Assembly (NCBI GenBank): GCA_038245725.1
Contig: JBBRSD010000004.1
Location: 140,425-204,424 of the forward strand
Direction of reading: 5' to 3'
Length of the DNA stretch: 64,000 bases
DNA from: JBBRSD01 sp038245725
GTDB lineage: Bacteria > Actinomycetota > Coriobacteriia > Anaerosomatales > JAAXUF01
Shown here: positions 1-8,704 of the stretch, piece after piece
How the letters are laid out: every line of letters begins with the position of its first letter
How positions within the stretch are numbered: the first letter of the stretch is position 1
Position numbers and translations under genes: made by a program
Notes under the pieces: model-generated
The model's database searches: none
Told to the model about the DNA's origin: nothing
What the model saw: only the letters and a program-made list of their open reading frames with translations

Positions 1-489
1 CGTTGAAACTGCGGGAGAGGTGGGGGCCGTAGCCTCTGCCGTGGGAGATCCCGTGGGAGTCGTGACTTGAGTTGCACCTGAGGGGATTGGCGGCGGCGCT
101 TGCGGTCCCTGACGCAGCTTCACCGCCGCCCAGATGCCGAACGACAGCACCGCGAGAACGGCTACGACGATCACCCCGACTCTCCATGGGACCTCGTGCT
201 GCTGATTGCGCGGGGAAACCGCCTCACCGGGCGGAACGATCTCGTGGTAGACGCCGTGGCCCGTCTCGGAGCGATACATCGCCAGCAGAGGAACTGTGTC
301 GAGCTCCAGGTACCGCGCATAGCTCGTGATGTAGCCGCGAACGTAACCCGGGTTGGGAAGCCTGTCGTACTCCCCGTTCTCCAACGCTCCAAGCAACTTG
401 CCGCGGATCTTCGTGTGCTCCTCGGCCTGATCGAGGGTGATGCCGAGCGAAATACGACGCTCGCGCAGCGTTTCTCCGAGTTGACCCAT
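1..489 (-). CDS. RodZ-like helix-turn-helix membrane protein (3' end off the window)
   Basis: The reading frame starts at ATG 489, three bases after the ftsK stop, and stays open to base 1, so it is cut by the window edge (163 codons seen). It begins MGQLGETLRERRISLGITL and continues with a Cro/CI-type helix-turn-helix typical of the RodZ/YmfM family, including the GYVRGYITSYARYL region. A single membrane segment follows near residues 115-135 (VGVIVVAVLAVLSFGIW), then a Pro/Thr/Ser-rich external part. RodZ-type proteins link the MreB cytoskeleton to cell-shape control. Position directly after ftsK in the same transcript fits the Gram-positive order spoIIIE to ymfM. The extracellular C-terminus cannot be judged. 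Confidence 0.85.
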   Translation of the reverse strand, partial: MGQLGETLRERRISLGITLDQAEEHTKIRGKLLGALENGEYDRLPNPGYVRGYITSYARYLELDTVPLLAMYRSETGHGVYHEIVPPGEAVSPRNQQHEVPWRVGVIVVAVLAVLSFGIWAAVKLRQGPQAPPPIPSGATQVTTPTGSPTAEATAPTSPAVST

Positions 490-492
490 GGC

Positions 493-2733
493 TTACCGGC
501 CTTCCGCATCTTCGCGCTCGAAAGCGCGTATCGATTCCAGATCTTCGACGCTCGCGAGAACCTCTCGAGGCTTGCTACCGTCCGGCGGGCCGACTATCCC
601 CTTCATCTCGAGCATATCCATGATTCTGCCTGCTCGAGCGTAGCCGACCTTCAGTCGCCGCTGTAGCATCGACGTGGAACCCAGACCGCTCGTGACGGTG
701 ATGTCCGCGGCTTCCCAGATAAGCGGATCGTCGTCACCGCCCGTATCGATCCCGCCCCCACCCGCCGAGGAGATCTTGAGGTGCAGGATCTCCTCGTGGT
801 AGTCGGGCTCGGCCTGCTTCTTGAGGTGAGACACGACTTCTTCGATCTCGGACTCCGAGACATAACAGCCCTGGATGCGCTTTGGCTTCGGCCACGCAGG
901 CTTGCTGAAGAGCATGTCGCCCAGACCGACGAGCTTCTCGGCGCCGGACTGGTCGAGGATGACCCGTGAATCGATCGCACTCGCGACATTGAACGCGATG
1001 CGGTTCGTGATGTTGGCCTTGATGATGCCGGTGACGACGTTGGCCTCTGGACGCTGGGTCGCTACGACGAGGTGGATGCCCGCGGCGCGCGCGAGTTGCG
1101 CGATGCGGACGATCGAGTCCTCGACCTCCTTGGCTGCCACCATCATGAGGTCGGCGAGTTCGTCGATGACGATAACGAGGTAAGGCAGTTCCACCGCACC
1201 TTCGGCACCCTTGCCGTCCTGGATCATCGCATTGTAGCCGCCGATGTTTCGCACGCCGGCGGCCTGCAGAACCTTCAGTCGGCGCTCCATCTCCGAGACT
1301 GACCATGCCAGTGCGCTCGCCGCCTCTTTCGGCTCGGTCACAACCGGCACGTAGAGGTGCGGCAGGCCGTTGTAGAGCGAGAGTTCGACGCGCTTCGGGT
1401 CGATGAGAATGAAGCGCACCTCTGCAGGAGTGGCGCGCATGAGTATCGACATGAGCATCGCGTTGATCGCAACCGACTTGCCCGACCCAGTCGTACCGCC
1501 GAGAAGCAGATGTGGCATCGCACCGAGGTCCTCAAGCACCGGTGAGCCGGCGACGTCCTTGCCGATGCCGAGCAGTAGCGGACCACCCTCCCCCGCTGGC
1601 GCGAGCACGTCGCCCAACGTGACTGAGGTCCGCCGGACGTTGGGCACCTCGATCCCTACGAGCGCCTTGCCGGGTATGGGGGCAAGGATCCGAACGGTGG
1701 AGGCTGCCAGCGATAGCGCAAGGTCATCGGCGAGCGCAGTGACCTTGGAGAGGCGCACGCCCTTGGCGATCTCGACTTCAAACAGCGTCACGGTAGGACC
1801 GGCGACCCAGTCGACGACGCGCGCCGGGATGTCGAAGGTCGCAAGGGTTTCGCTGATGGCTATGGCCGTCGAGCGGAGCTCGGTGTCTGAGCTCTTGTGC
1901 GCCGCCGCCGACTCCGTCGTCTGCCCCAGCACGCTGAACGGAGGCAACTCGAAGCCCTCCATCGCCCGCGGGGCGACGCTGCGCGGCGTGGGAACGGTCT
2001 TTCGTGCGGCCTCCGGGTCGGGAGCACCGGCGGGGCGCCGTCGAGGCACGGCAACACTCGCGCCGCTCGCAGCGACGGCGACGCCGTCCGCGTCGACCAA
2101 CGGCACCGTGCGCGGTGCGCGCTCGCGTTTGAGTGCGGCGGGCTCCTTCTCGGCGGCCCGGGCTTGGACGCTCCCGCTTACCCACTCCACAAGGGCGGAT
2201 ATCGACAACCCCGTGACCACGCACCCCACGATCGCGAGTCCGGCGAGCAGCACGTAGCCGATCGGAGCACCGAGCGCCTTAAAGAGCGCCCACGCGACTC
2301 CCGCCCCAACATAGCCTCCGTGCAGCGGCAGCTGCTTTGCCGAGAAGAAGTCGTGGCCCGGAGTCGAGAGTGCCGCCATCGAGATGAACGAGAGCACGAT
2401 GAATCCGAGTCCGAGCCCCGTGCGCCCCTCGTGGATCTCGGTTCGTACAAAGAAGCTCACGCCCCACACAAGCAGGAACACCGGGATCAGGTAGGCGCCG
2501 ATTCCGAAGAGCATCTTCAGCCCGCCGGCACCAGCTTGCGCAGCAACGCCTGAGGACTTGCTCACGACCGCAATGAACAGCGCGATAGCTATGACCGAGA
2601 GAACGACGCCGACGATGTCGCGGCGCGAACGGTCGTCCAGAAGACCCTGCGGCGCTTTGGCAGCAGCACGACCGCGCGATCGTTCTGACGCGCCGCGCGA
2701 CGGCGTATTTGATGGCTTGCGGGGTGAAACCAT
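493..2733 (-). CDS. ftsK: DNA translocase FtsK/SpoIIIE
   Basis: This 746-residue protein is a septal double-strand DNA pump that clears chromosome arms from the closing septum. Four membrane segments lie at about residues 40-60, 72-97, 105-122 and 142-180, followed by a short Pro/Ala-rich linker. The motor has Walker A GGTTGSGKS at 412-420 and Walker B LVIVIDELADLM at 519-530, with the usual WPKPKRIQGCYVSE region after it. A C-terminal gamma winged helix (about 675-735, SMLQRRLKVGYARAG) would read KOPS-type DNA sites. The linker is short compared with E. coli FtsK, as in SpoIIIE-type proteins. The start is ATG 2733 with a GGAG about ten bases upstream. It is followed after three bases by the RodZ-like gene. 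Confidence 0.95.
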   Translation of the reverse strand: MVSPRKPSNTPSRGASERSRGRAAAKAPQGLLDDRSRRDIVGVVLSVIAIALFIAVVSKSSGVAAQAGAGGLKMLFGIGAYLIPVFLLVWGVSFFVRTEIHEGRTGLGLGFIVLSFISMAALSTPGHDFFSAKQLPLHGGYVGAGVAWALFKALGAPIGYVLLAGLAIVGCVVTGLSISALVEWVSGSVQARAAEKEPAALKRERAPRTVPLVDADGVAVAASGASVAVPRRRPAGAPDPEAARKTVPTPRSVAPRAMEGFELPPFSVLGQTTESAAAHKSSDTELRSTAIAISETLATFDIPARVVDWVAGPTVTLFEVEIAKGVRLSKVTALADDLALSLAASTVRILAPIPGKALVGIEVPNVRRTSVTLGDVLAPAGEGGPLLLGIGKDVAGSPVLEDLGAMPHLLLGGTTGSGKSVAINAMLMSILMRATPAEVRFILIDPKRVELSLYNGLPHLYVPVVTEPKEAASALAWSVSEMERRLKVLQAAGVRNIGGYNAMIQDGKGAEGAVELPYLVIVIDELADLMMVAAKEVEDSIVRIAQLARAAGIHLVVATQRPEANVVTGIIKANITNRIAFNVASAIDSRVILDQSGAEKLVGLGDMLFSKPAWPKPKRIQGCYVSESEIEEVVSHLKKQAEPDYHEEILHLKISSAGGGGIDTGGDDDPLIWEAADITVTSGLGSTSMLQRRLKVGYARAGRIMDMLEMKGIVGPPDGSKPREVLASVEDLESIRAFEREDAEGR

Positions 2734-2792
2734 GTGAGCGACTCCAACTACGATTCAGGCTGCGATGTGATTACACGAATCCCTCAGGAGCC

Positions 2793-2798
2793 AGTATA
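2793..2798 (-). promoter_or_regulatory. Possible -10 element for ftsK
   Basis: The minus strand reads TATACT in the 89-base gap between uppP and ftsK. No good -35 is visible at 16-18 bases. The element lies in the loop of a 7-bp inverted repeat (GAATCCC/GGGATTC), which might affect it. Confidence 0.3.
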
Positions 2799-2822
2799 GG
2801 GATTCCGAGTCCCCCAGGGGAG

Positions 2823-3773
2823 CTAACCTCGCAGAAAGAACACGGCGATCAGAAGCGCCCCCGCCGCCAGCCGGTACCACATGAAAACCGAGAACGAGTG
2901 CTTCTTCACGTACTCGAGCATCCAGCGCATGAGCAAGAACGACGTGATTGCGGATGCGACGAACCCGAGACCCCAGTCGAGCGAGAAGAGCTGGCCGCCG
3001 ATGAAGTGGCGCAGGCCCCACGTCGCAGCACCGCCGATGATGGGCGCGGCCGCCATGAACGAGTACTTCGCCGTGTCTTGCCGAGAGATGCCGAGCGCTC
3101 GACCGGCGGTCATCGTTGCACCCGACCGCGAGACGCCGGGGATCAGCGCGACGGCCTGCGCCACGCCGATAAGTGCCGCCTTGCCCCACGTCATCGTCGA
3201 GATGTCATCCTGCCGACTGACGAACTTGTCGACCGCCCACAGCACGACGCCGAAGACCATCAGCGCCACGCCGACCACAAGAGGCGCGTACCTGAAGCCC
3301 GTTGCAAGACCCTGGGCAGTTGTGAACGACGGCGTCGAGAAGGTCTCGATCTTCTCGTCGAGGAGCAAGCCGAAGACCGCTCCCGGAACAGAAGTGACGA
3401 CAAGGAACCCGAGGAACTTGCGAGCAAACGCGGTTTCACGCATGGGGTCGATCGGCAGCTCGATGGGCTCCGCCCCTTGAGCGGCGTCGCTGAAGCGCGC
3501 GCGCCGAGAACGGCGCTGCGGGCGCGGATTGCCGAAAGCACTGCGGAACAGGTCGACCCAGTCACGCCACAGCGCGAACACGATGGCGAAGAAACTCCCC
3601 AGATGCAAAGCGATGTCGAACGCCGCCGCCGTGGACGCATCGGCGAGGAACGGGAAGTGGCCCTCGACTCCGAACAGCCAAGGCAGCATGCGCAGGTGTG
3701 CGGTCGACGAGATCGGCAGAAACTCAGCGATCCCTTGAGCAATGCCGAGAATAATGGCCCAAACGTGGCCCAT
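2823..3773 (-). CDS. uppP: Undecaprenyl-diphosphatase UppP (BacA family)
   Basis: This membrane enzyme dephosphorylates undecaprenyl diphosphate so the lipid carrier of cell-wall synthesis can be reused, and it can confer bacitracin tolerance. The family's two active-site motifs are present: EFLPISSTAHL near residues 18-28 and PGVSRSGATMTAG in the middle of the protein. At 316 residues it is longer than the usual ~270. The extra length sits in a basic cytoplasmic loop (about 75-110, PRPQRRSRRARFSD). It is in one run with rnj upstream (gap three bases) and ftsK downstream. Confidence 0.93.
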   Translation of the reverse strand: MGHVWAIILGIAQGIAEFLPISSTAHLRMLPWLFGVEGHFPFLADASTAAAFDIALHLGSFFAIVFALWRDWVDLFRSAFGNPRPQRRSRRARFSDAAQGAEPIELPIDPMRETAFARKFLGFLVVTSVPGAVFGLLLDEKIETFSTPSFTTAQGLATGFRYAPLVVGVALMVFGVVLWAVDKFVSRQDDISTMTWGKAALIGVAQAVALIPGVSRSGATMTAGRALGISRQDTAKYSFMAAAPIIGGAATWGLRHFIGGQLFSLDWGLGFVASAITSFLLMRWMLEYVKKHSFSVFMWYRLAAGALLIAVFFLRG

Positions 3774-3776
3774 GGA

Positions 3777-5453
3777 CTAGACCTCCATAACGACAGGAAT
3801 GATCATCGGACGGCGACGGATGCGCTCCCAGAGTAGCTGGGACAGGGATTCGCGAACCGCATTCTTGATGACTTTCTGATCCGTCGCGCCCTCTTTGGCT
3901 GTCTTCGCGAGCGTCTTGGCGATTCGCGCCCGGGCCTCGATCAGCAGCGGGTCGGTGTCGCCACCGAGCACCAGTCCACGTGTGACAAGTTCCGGTTCGC
4001 CAACGGGACGTCCGGTCTGCCCGTCGATGGCGATGATGATCGTCGCGATGCCGTCCTGCGCGAGGAGCTGACGGTCGCGGAGCACGACTTTGCCGACGTC
4101 GCCGACTGAGAGCCCGTCAACATAGACGACGCCGTGCTCGACGCTTTCCGCGACGCGCGCGCCGTCATCGCCGATTTCCAAGCAATCTCCGTTGTCGAGG
4201 ACGAAGACGTCCTCGTCGTACATGCCGATGTCATGGGCAAGTCGCGCGTGTGCCGCGAGGTGGCGGGTCTCACCGTGGATCGGCATGAAGTACGTGGGCT
4301 GCGCGAGGTTGAGCATCAGTTTGAGTTCTTCGGACGCGGCGTGCCCCGAGACGTGAACCAACATCGAACCCTTGTGCAGCACGAGGGCGCCGGCCTTGGT
4401 AAGGCGGTTGATGACGCGGCTCACGGCCTTCTCGTTGCCCGGCACCGGTGACGCCGAGATGACCACGGTGTCACTTGACTGAACCTGCACCGTGCGGTGA
4501 TCGCCGTTCGCCATGCGCGCAAGTGCGGAGAGCGGCTCGCCCTGACTGCCCGTGCACAGAACGACGATCTTCTCGGAGGGGAGGCCTCCGGCATCAAACG
4601 CGTCCACGATCCAATCCTCGTCGATCTTCAAGTACCCGAGCTCGCGAGCGATCTTGGTGTTGGTGACCATCGAGCGACCTGTCACCACGACCTTGCGGCC
4701 TGCAGCAACGGCGGCGTCGCACACCTGCTGGATGCGATGGATGTGGCTCGAGAACGACGCGACGATGACCCGCTGCTCGGCAGAGCCGATGATTTCGCGC
4801 AGAGTGCGCCCGACCTCCGCTTCAGAGAGCGTCGTGCCGCGGGTCTCGGCGTTGGTGGAGTCGCTCATCAGCAGATCGACACCGCTCTTCGCAAACTTCG
4901 AGATCGCGCCGTAGTCGGTGAGCCGCCCGTCGATCGGCGTCTGGTCGAGTTTGAAGTCGCCCGTATGCAGCACGCTGCCTGCCGGAGTGCGGATGAAGAC
5001 GCCCACAGCATCAGGTATCGAGTGGTTCACGGCGAAGAAGTCGAAGCCGAAGCTGCCGAGCGAGACATGGCCGCCGGCGTGGATCTCCCGCAACTTTGCC
5101 TTCTTGAGCTTGTGCTCGTCGAGCTTGCCTTTGATCAGACCGAGCGTGAGCTTGGTGCCCAACACCGGGACGTTGGGCCCGAGCTCTTTGAGCAGATACG
5201 GCAACGCACCCGTGTGATCCTCGTGCCCGTGAGTGATGACGATGCCTTTGAGTTTCTCTTTGCGCTTAGTGATGTAGGAGAAGTCAGGCAGTATCAGGTC
5301 GACCCCGGGGTGATCGTCGTCGGGAAACATGATGCCGGCGTCGACAACGACCATCTCGTCGCCATACTCGAACACCGTCATGTTCTTTCCGACTTCGTCG
5401 AGCCCGCCTAGCGGAATCACACGAAGTCGGAGCGGTTTCTGTGATTTGGACAT
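3777..5453 (-). CDS. rnj: Ribonuclease J
   Basis: This is a beta-CASP metallo-beta-lactamase nuclease of 558 residues with 5'-3' exonuclease and endonuclease activity on RNA, acting in mRNA decay and rRNA maturation. The zinc motif HGHEDH lies at 75-80. Further ligands are seen in LHTGDFKLD and in the HVSGHA segment, with the beta-CASP and C-terminal domains of normal length. I chose ATG 5453 (MSKSQKPLRL). The frame is open further upstream but that part has no family resemblance. GTG 5465 is an alternative but sits only three bases from AAAGGA. The position between dapA and ftsK matches Bacillus rnjB. Confidence 0.95.
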   Translation of the reverse strand: MSKSQKPLRLRVIPLGGLDEVGKNMTVFEYGDEMVVVDAGIMFPDDDHPGVDLILPDFSYITKRKEKLKGIVITHGHEDHTGALPYLLKELGPNVPVLGTKLTLGLIKGKLDEHKLKKAKLREIHAGGHVSLGSFGFDFFAVNHSIPDAVGVFIRTPAGSVLHTGDFKLDQTPIDGRLTDYGAISKFAKSGVDLLMSDSTNAETRGTTLSEAEVGRTLREIIGSAEQRVIVASFSSHIHRIQQVCDAAVAAGRKVVVTGRSMVTNTKIARELGYLKIDEDWIVDAFDAGGLPSEKIVVLCTGSQGEPLSALARMANGDHRTVQVQSSDTVVISASPVPGNEKAVSRVINRLTKAGALVLHKGSMLVHVSGHAASEELKLMLNLAQPTYFMPIHGETRHLAAHARLAHDIGMYDEDVFVLDNGDCLEIGDDGARVAESVEHGVVYVDGLSVGDVGKVVLRDRQLLAQDGIATIIIAIDGQTGRPVGEPELVTRGLVLGGDTDPLLIEARARIAKTLAKTAKEGATDQKVIKNAVRESLSQLLWERIRRRPMIIPVVMEV

Positions 5454-5624
5454 ACGCTCGTGCACGGTTCCTTTCGGCCGTGTCAGCGGCCTTTCCGGCA
5501 ACGCCTTGTGGCGATGCAATATGTGGTGCGCAACCACCGCCGAGAAGGCGATGGGTTCCGTCTTTCTGAATACGCAGAGCACGGCCCGCCTCGCATTCGA
5601 GGTGGCAGGCGAGTCGCTGCGTAC

Positions 5625-6518
5625 CTACGCGAGCAGGCCGGAGTGGATCATGACCCGCTTGAGTTCGGCAGTCTGCTCGGCAGTCGCATCGATCAGCGGC
5701 AGACGCAACCCGCCCACGGGGAAACCCTGCAGCTCGAGGGCCTTCTTCACCATGATGGGGTTGCTGGTCATGAAGAGGGTCTTCATGAGCGGCGTCAGCT
5801 CAAGGTGCACCCGCAACGCGTGCGTGTGGTCCCCGGCTGCCTGCGCCTCGACCATCTCCTTGAACCTCGGGCCCGCGATGTGGCTGATCACGGAGATGAC
5901 GCCTGTTCCTCCAAGCGCCATGAGCGGCAGCGTATCCTCGTCGTTGCCCGAAAGCACCTCAAAGCCCTCCGGCGCACCGTGAGTGAGCTCAGCGATCTGG
6001 CTCATGTTGCCCGACGCCTCTTTCACGGCGACGATGTTCTCGACATCGTTCGCAAGGCGAAGGGTGGTCTCAGCGGTCATGTTGATCACCGAACGCCCAG
6101 GGATGTTGTAGAGCACCACCGGCAGATCAACCGACTCTGCGATCGTGCGGAAGTGCTGGTAGAGGCCCTCTTGCGGGGGCTTGTTGTAGTACGGAACGAC
6201 CGCCATGATGCCGTCGACTCCGAGCGCCGCGACCTCTTGCGCAAACGCCACGGAGTCAGCCGTGCAATTGTCGCCCGCGTTGGCGATGATCGGTGCTCGC
6301 CCGTCGACAGCCTCGACGACGGCTCGGAACAGGTCGAGCTTCTGGGGGTAGAAGACGGTGGGCGATTCGCCGGTCGTCCCGCAGACGACGAGCGCGTCGC
6401 TGCCCTCATCGAGCAGTTTGAGTGCCAGCTCCTGCGCCCTGGGCAGGTCCAGATCGAGTCCGGGCGTGAACGGAGTGACCATGGCCGTGATCATTCGGCC
6501 GAAACGCGGCGTGCTCAT
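5625..6518 (-). CDS. dapA: 4-hydroxy-tetrahydrodipicolinate synthase
   Basis: This 297-residue enzyme condenses pyruvate with aspartate semialdehyde, the first committed step to DAP and lysine. It is a class I aldolase TIM barrel. GTTGE at 47-51, the catalytic Tyr137 in VLYNIPGR and the Schiff-base Lys166 in VAVKEASGN are all present. The frame extends far upstream inside the aspartokinase gene, but the real start is ATG 6518, which has GAGGGGA about nine bases before it and gives normal family length. It follows the aspartokinase gene by 130 bases and precedes rnj. A 7-bp inverted repeat at 6541-6562 lies in its leader but has no T-tract. Confidence 0.95.
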   Translation of the reverse strand: MSTPRFGRMITAMVTPFTPGLDLDLPRAQELALKLLDEGSDALVVCGTTGESPTVFYPQKLDLFRAVVEAVDGRAPIIANAGDNCTADSVAFAQEVAALGVDGIMAVVPYYNKPPQEGLYQHFRTIAESVDLPVVLYNIPGRSVINMTAETTLRLANDVENIVAVKEASGNMSQIAELTHGAPEGFEVLSGNDEDTLPLMALGGTGVISVISHIAGPRFKEMVEAQAAGDHTHALRVHLELTPLMKTLFMTSNPIMVKKALELQGFPVGGLRLPLIDATAEQTAELKRVMIHSGLLA

Positions 6519-6648
6519 GAGTTCGAGTCCCCTCGTGGCGAACCCGCTCATCACAGCGGGTGTTGAGTTCGTTTCTACTCGGCCTATTGTGCCACAGTGC
6601 ACTGACATCCGCTGTCTCCGAACAGGGGCGTCACCGATGCGTTGCGTT

Positions 6649-7878
6649 CTACTCGGCCAGCTCGAAGCCGTCGTGAAGCGCCTGAATCGCCGCTTCAGAG
6701 CTCTCGGCGGACACGAGAACGCTGATCGTGGTGTGCGAGTCAGCGGCCTGGTACACGGCGACACCAGCGTTGTCGAGCAGCTCAGACATCTTCGCCATGA
6801 CACCTGGGACGCCGTGCATCCCGGCTCCAACAAGCGTGACCTTAGCCAGGCCGCGTGTAATGGCGCAGCCCATGCCGAGACGCTCGAGCTCCTCCTCGAC
6901 GAGTGCCAGCGAGTCCTCCGGCACGGTGAAGACGAGCCCATCGCCAGCAGGCGTGAACATGTCGAGCGACACGCCCGCCTCGGCCATCGCACGGTAGACG
7001 CGCGTCTGCGCGGCCATGTGATCACGCGTGCCCTCGCGATCACCGAGCGCCGCTCGTACGCGGGCGACCCCGTCCGCATGGCTCACGGCGGTTGCAACGC
7101 GATCGGGCCGGTACGCAGCGATGTCGGCGACCAGCGTGCCCGCGTGATCGCTGAAGGTGTTCTTCACCCGAACGGCGATCCCGGAGTTCAGCGCGAGTTC
7201 GGCGGCCGGCGTGTGCACGATGCGGCTTCCGGCCCTCGCCATCTGGAAGAGCTCGTCGGCGCGGATGACGTCGAGGACCTCGGTGCCGTCGCAGGTGCGA
7301 GGGTCTGCGGTCATGACCCCGTCGACGTCGGTGTAGATTTCGACTTCGTCGGCCTCGAGAGCCACACCGAGCGCGCACGCACTCGTATCGCTCCCGCCGC
7401 GTCCGAGCGTCGTGAGCGTCCCGTCATCAGCAAGTCCCTGGAAGCCGGCGACGACCGGCACCAGTCCCGCATCGATCGCGGCCAGCAGTCGCGCTGGGTA
7501 CACCTCCGTCACCGCCGCGTTGCCCGCGACACCGTCGGTGAACACGCCTGCCTCAGCACCTGAAAACGCAACGGCCTCGATTCCGGCCGCGCGAAGTCCT
7601 GCCGCCACGACGACCGCCGAGACGAGCTCCCCCACACTTGCGAGCAGGTCGAGTTCGCGCTCGCTCGCGGGCAGGTGGTCGACGAGACCCAGCAAGGTGT
7701 CGGTCGCATACGGCGCACCGCGACGCCCCATCGCGCTCACCACGAGCACCGGCGCCTTGCCGAGCTCGAGTGCAGCGCTCACGCGATGCGCGAGCGCCTC
7801 GCGACCGGTCTCATCGGCGACAGAGGTCCCGCCGAACTTCATCACGACGATCGGCTTGCGGGCGGCGCCTGTGCTCAC
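6649..7878 (-). CDS. lysC: Aspartate kinase
   Basis: This enzyme phosphorylates aspartate, the first step toward lysine/DAP, threonine and methionine. The 409-residue chain has the kinase motif KFGGTS at 14-19, GRGGSDTSA in the central region, and two C-terminal ACT domains for feedback control (about 265-335 and 345-409, the latter starting VTLVGAGMHG). It is monofunctional, with no homoserine dehydrogenase domain. Its place between dapB and dapA is like the Bacillus dapG-dapA pair, so it may be the DAP-responsive isozyme; that is inference. The start is GTG 7878 with GGGGGAG seven bases upstream, three bases after the dapB stop. Confidence 0.94.
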   Translation of the reverse strand: MSTGAARKPIVVMKFGGTSVADETGREALAHRVSAALELGKAPVLVVSAMGRRGAPYATDTLLGLVDHLPASERELDLLASVGELVSAVVVAAGLRAAGIEAVAFSGAEAGVFTDGVAGNAAVTEVYPARLLAAIDAGLVPVVAGFQGLADDGTLTTLGRGGSDTSACALGVALEADEVEIYTDVDGVMTADPRTCDGTEVLDVIRADELFQMARAGSRIVHTPAAELALNSGIAVRVKNTFSDHAGTLVADIAAYRPDRVATAVSHADGVARVRAALGDREGTRDHMAAQTRVYRAMAEAGVSLDMFTPAGDGLVFTVPEDSLALVEEELERLGMGCAITRGLAKVTLVGAGMHGVPGVMAKMSELLDNAGVAVYQAADSHTTISVLVSAESSEAAIQALHDGFELAE

Positions 7879-7881
7879 GCG

Positions 7882-8676
7882 CTACTCCCCCATCAACTTC
7901 TCGAGTCCGACGATGAGCCCGCTTCGCAATCCGACCTCTCGAACCGCGAGCACGACGCCGGGCATGAAGCTGGTCCGGTCGATCGAATCGTGTCGGATGG
8001 TGAGCGTTTGGCCCTGGCCGCCGAACAGCACCTCCTGGTGCGCAACGAGTCCCGGGAGCCGTACGGAATGAACGCTCACGCCGTCCACGAGCGCACCGCG
8101 CGCGCCCTCCATGCCGGGAAGCTCGGTCTCGCGACCAGGGACAGCCGGCGCCGCCCCGCGGACGCGCGCGATCATGCGGGCAGTCAGGATCGCCGTCCCG
8201 CTGGGCGCATCGGCCTTTTTGTCGTGGTGGTATTCGGTGACCTCGACGTTGGGCATGTAGCGGGCGGCTTGCTGGGCGAACTGCATCATCAGCACCGCTC
8301 CGATCGCGAAGTTCGGTGCGAAGAACAGCGTGGTGTCCTCAGATGCGAGGTTCGCGAGCTCGGCAAGCTTCTCTTCCGAGACGCCCGTCGTGCCGACCAC
8401 GCAGTCGACGCCCAGCGCAAGCGCCACGCGCAGGTTGCCCTCGACGACCGTTGGGTGCGTGAAGTCGACCATCACGTCGGGATCGAGTTCGGCGATGACC
8501 TCTGCCAAGCCGGCTCGGCAAGCGAAGGTCACATGCTCGATGCCGGTGTCCACGCGCGCGTCGGTGGCTCCCGGGTCGACGCAAGCGACGACTTCCATGC
8601 CATCTGCGGCTGTGACCGCTCGAACGACTTCACGTCCCATTCTGCCGGCGGCGCCAGCAACCAGAACTCGAATCAT
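7882..8676 (-). CDS. dapB: 4-hydroxy-tetrahydrodipicolinate reductase
   Basis: DapB reduces the DapA product with NAD(P)H on the way to meso-DAP. The 264-residue protein starts with the Rossmann motif VAGAAGRMG (6-14) and has the substrate-binding block EYHHDKKADAPSGTA in the second half. The start is ATG 8676 with GGGAG upstream; the upstream extension of the frame shows no family resemblance. It is co-directional with the M16 protease (28 bases upstream) and aspartokinase (3 bases downstream), so the three are probably one transcript. Confidence 0.96.
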   Translation of the reverse strand: MIRVLVAGAAGRMGREVVRAVTAADGMEVVACVDPGATDARVDTGIEHVTFACRAGLAEVIAELDPDVMVDFTHPTVVEGNLRVALALGVDCVVGTTGVSEEKLAELANLASEDTTLFFAPNFAIGAVLMMQFAQQAARYMPNVEVTEYHHDKKADAPSGTAILTARMIARVRGAAPAVPGRETELPGMEGARGALVDGVSVHSVRLPGLVAHQEVLFGGQGQTLTIRHDSIDRTSFMPGVVLAVREVGLRSGLIVGLEKLMGE

Positions 8677-8704
8677 CTTTGCTCCCTTTAACTGCAGTAT
8701 CAGA

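Noticed and set aside
1403..2257. Long plus-strand frames antisense to ftsK, and similar long frames antisense to infB, pnp, proS and rnj
   Set aside because: They are mirror frames produced by high third-position GC in the real genes, with no domains or ribosome binding sites.
6519..6648. Lysine riboswitch before dapA
   Set aside because: The 130-base gap is too short for the aptamer and only a simple 7-bp hairpin is present.
5625..7079. A 484-codon frame starting inside the aspartokinase gene as a fused dapA
   Set aside because: The extra part is out-of-frame translation of aspartokinase, and ATG 6518 has its own ribosome binding site.
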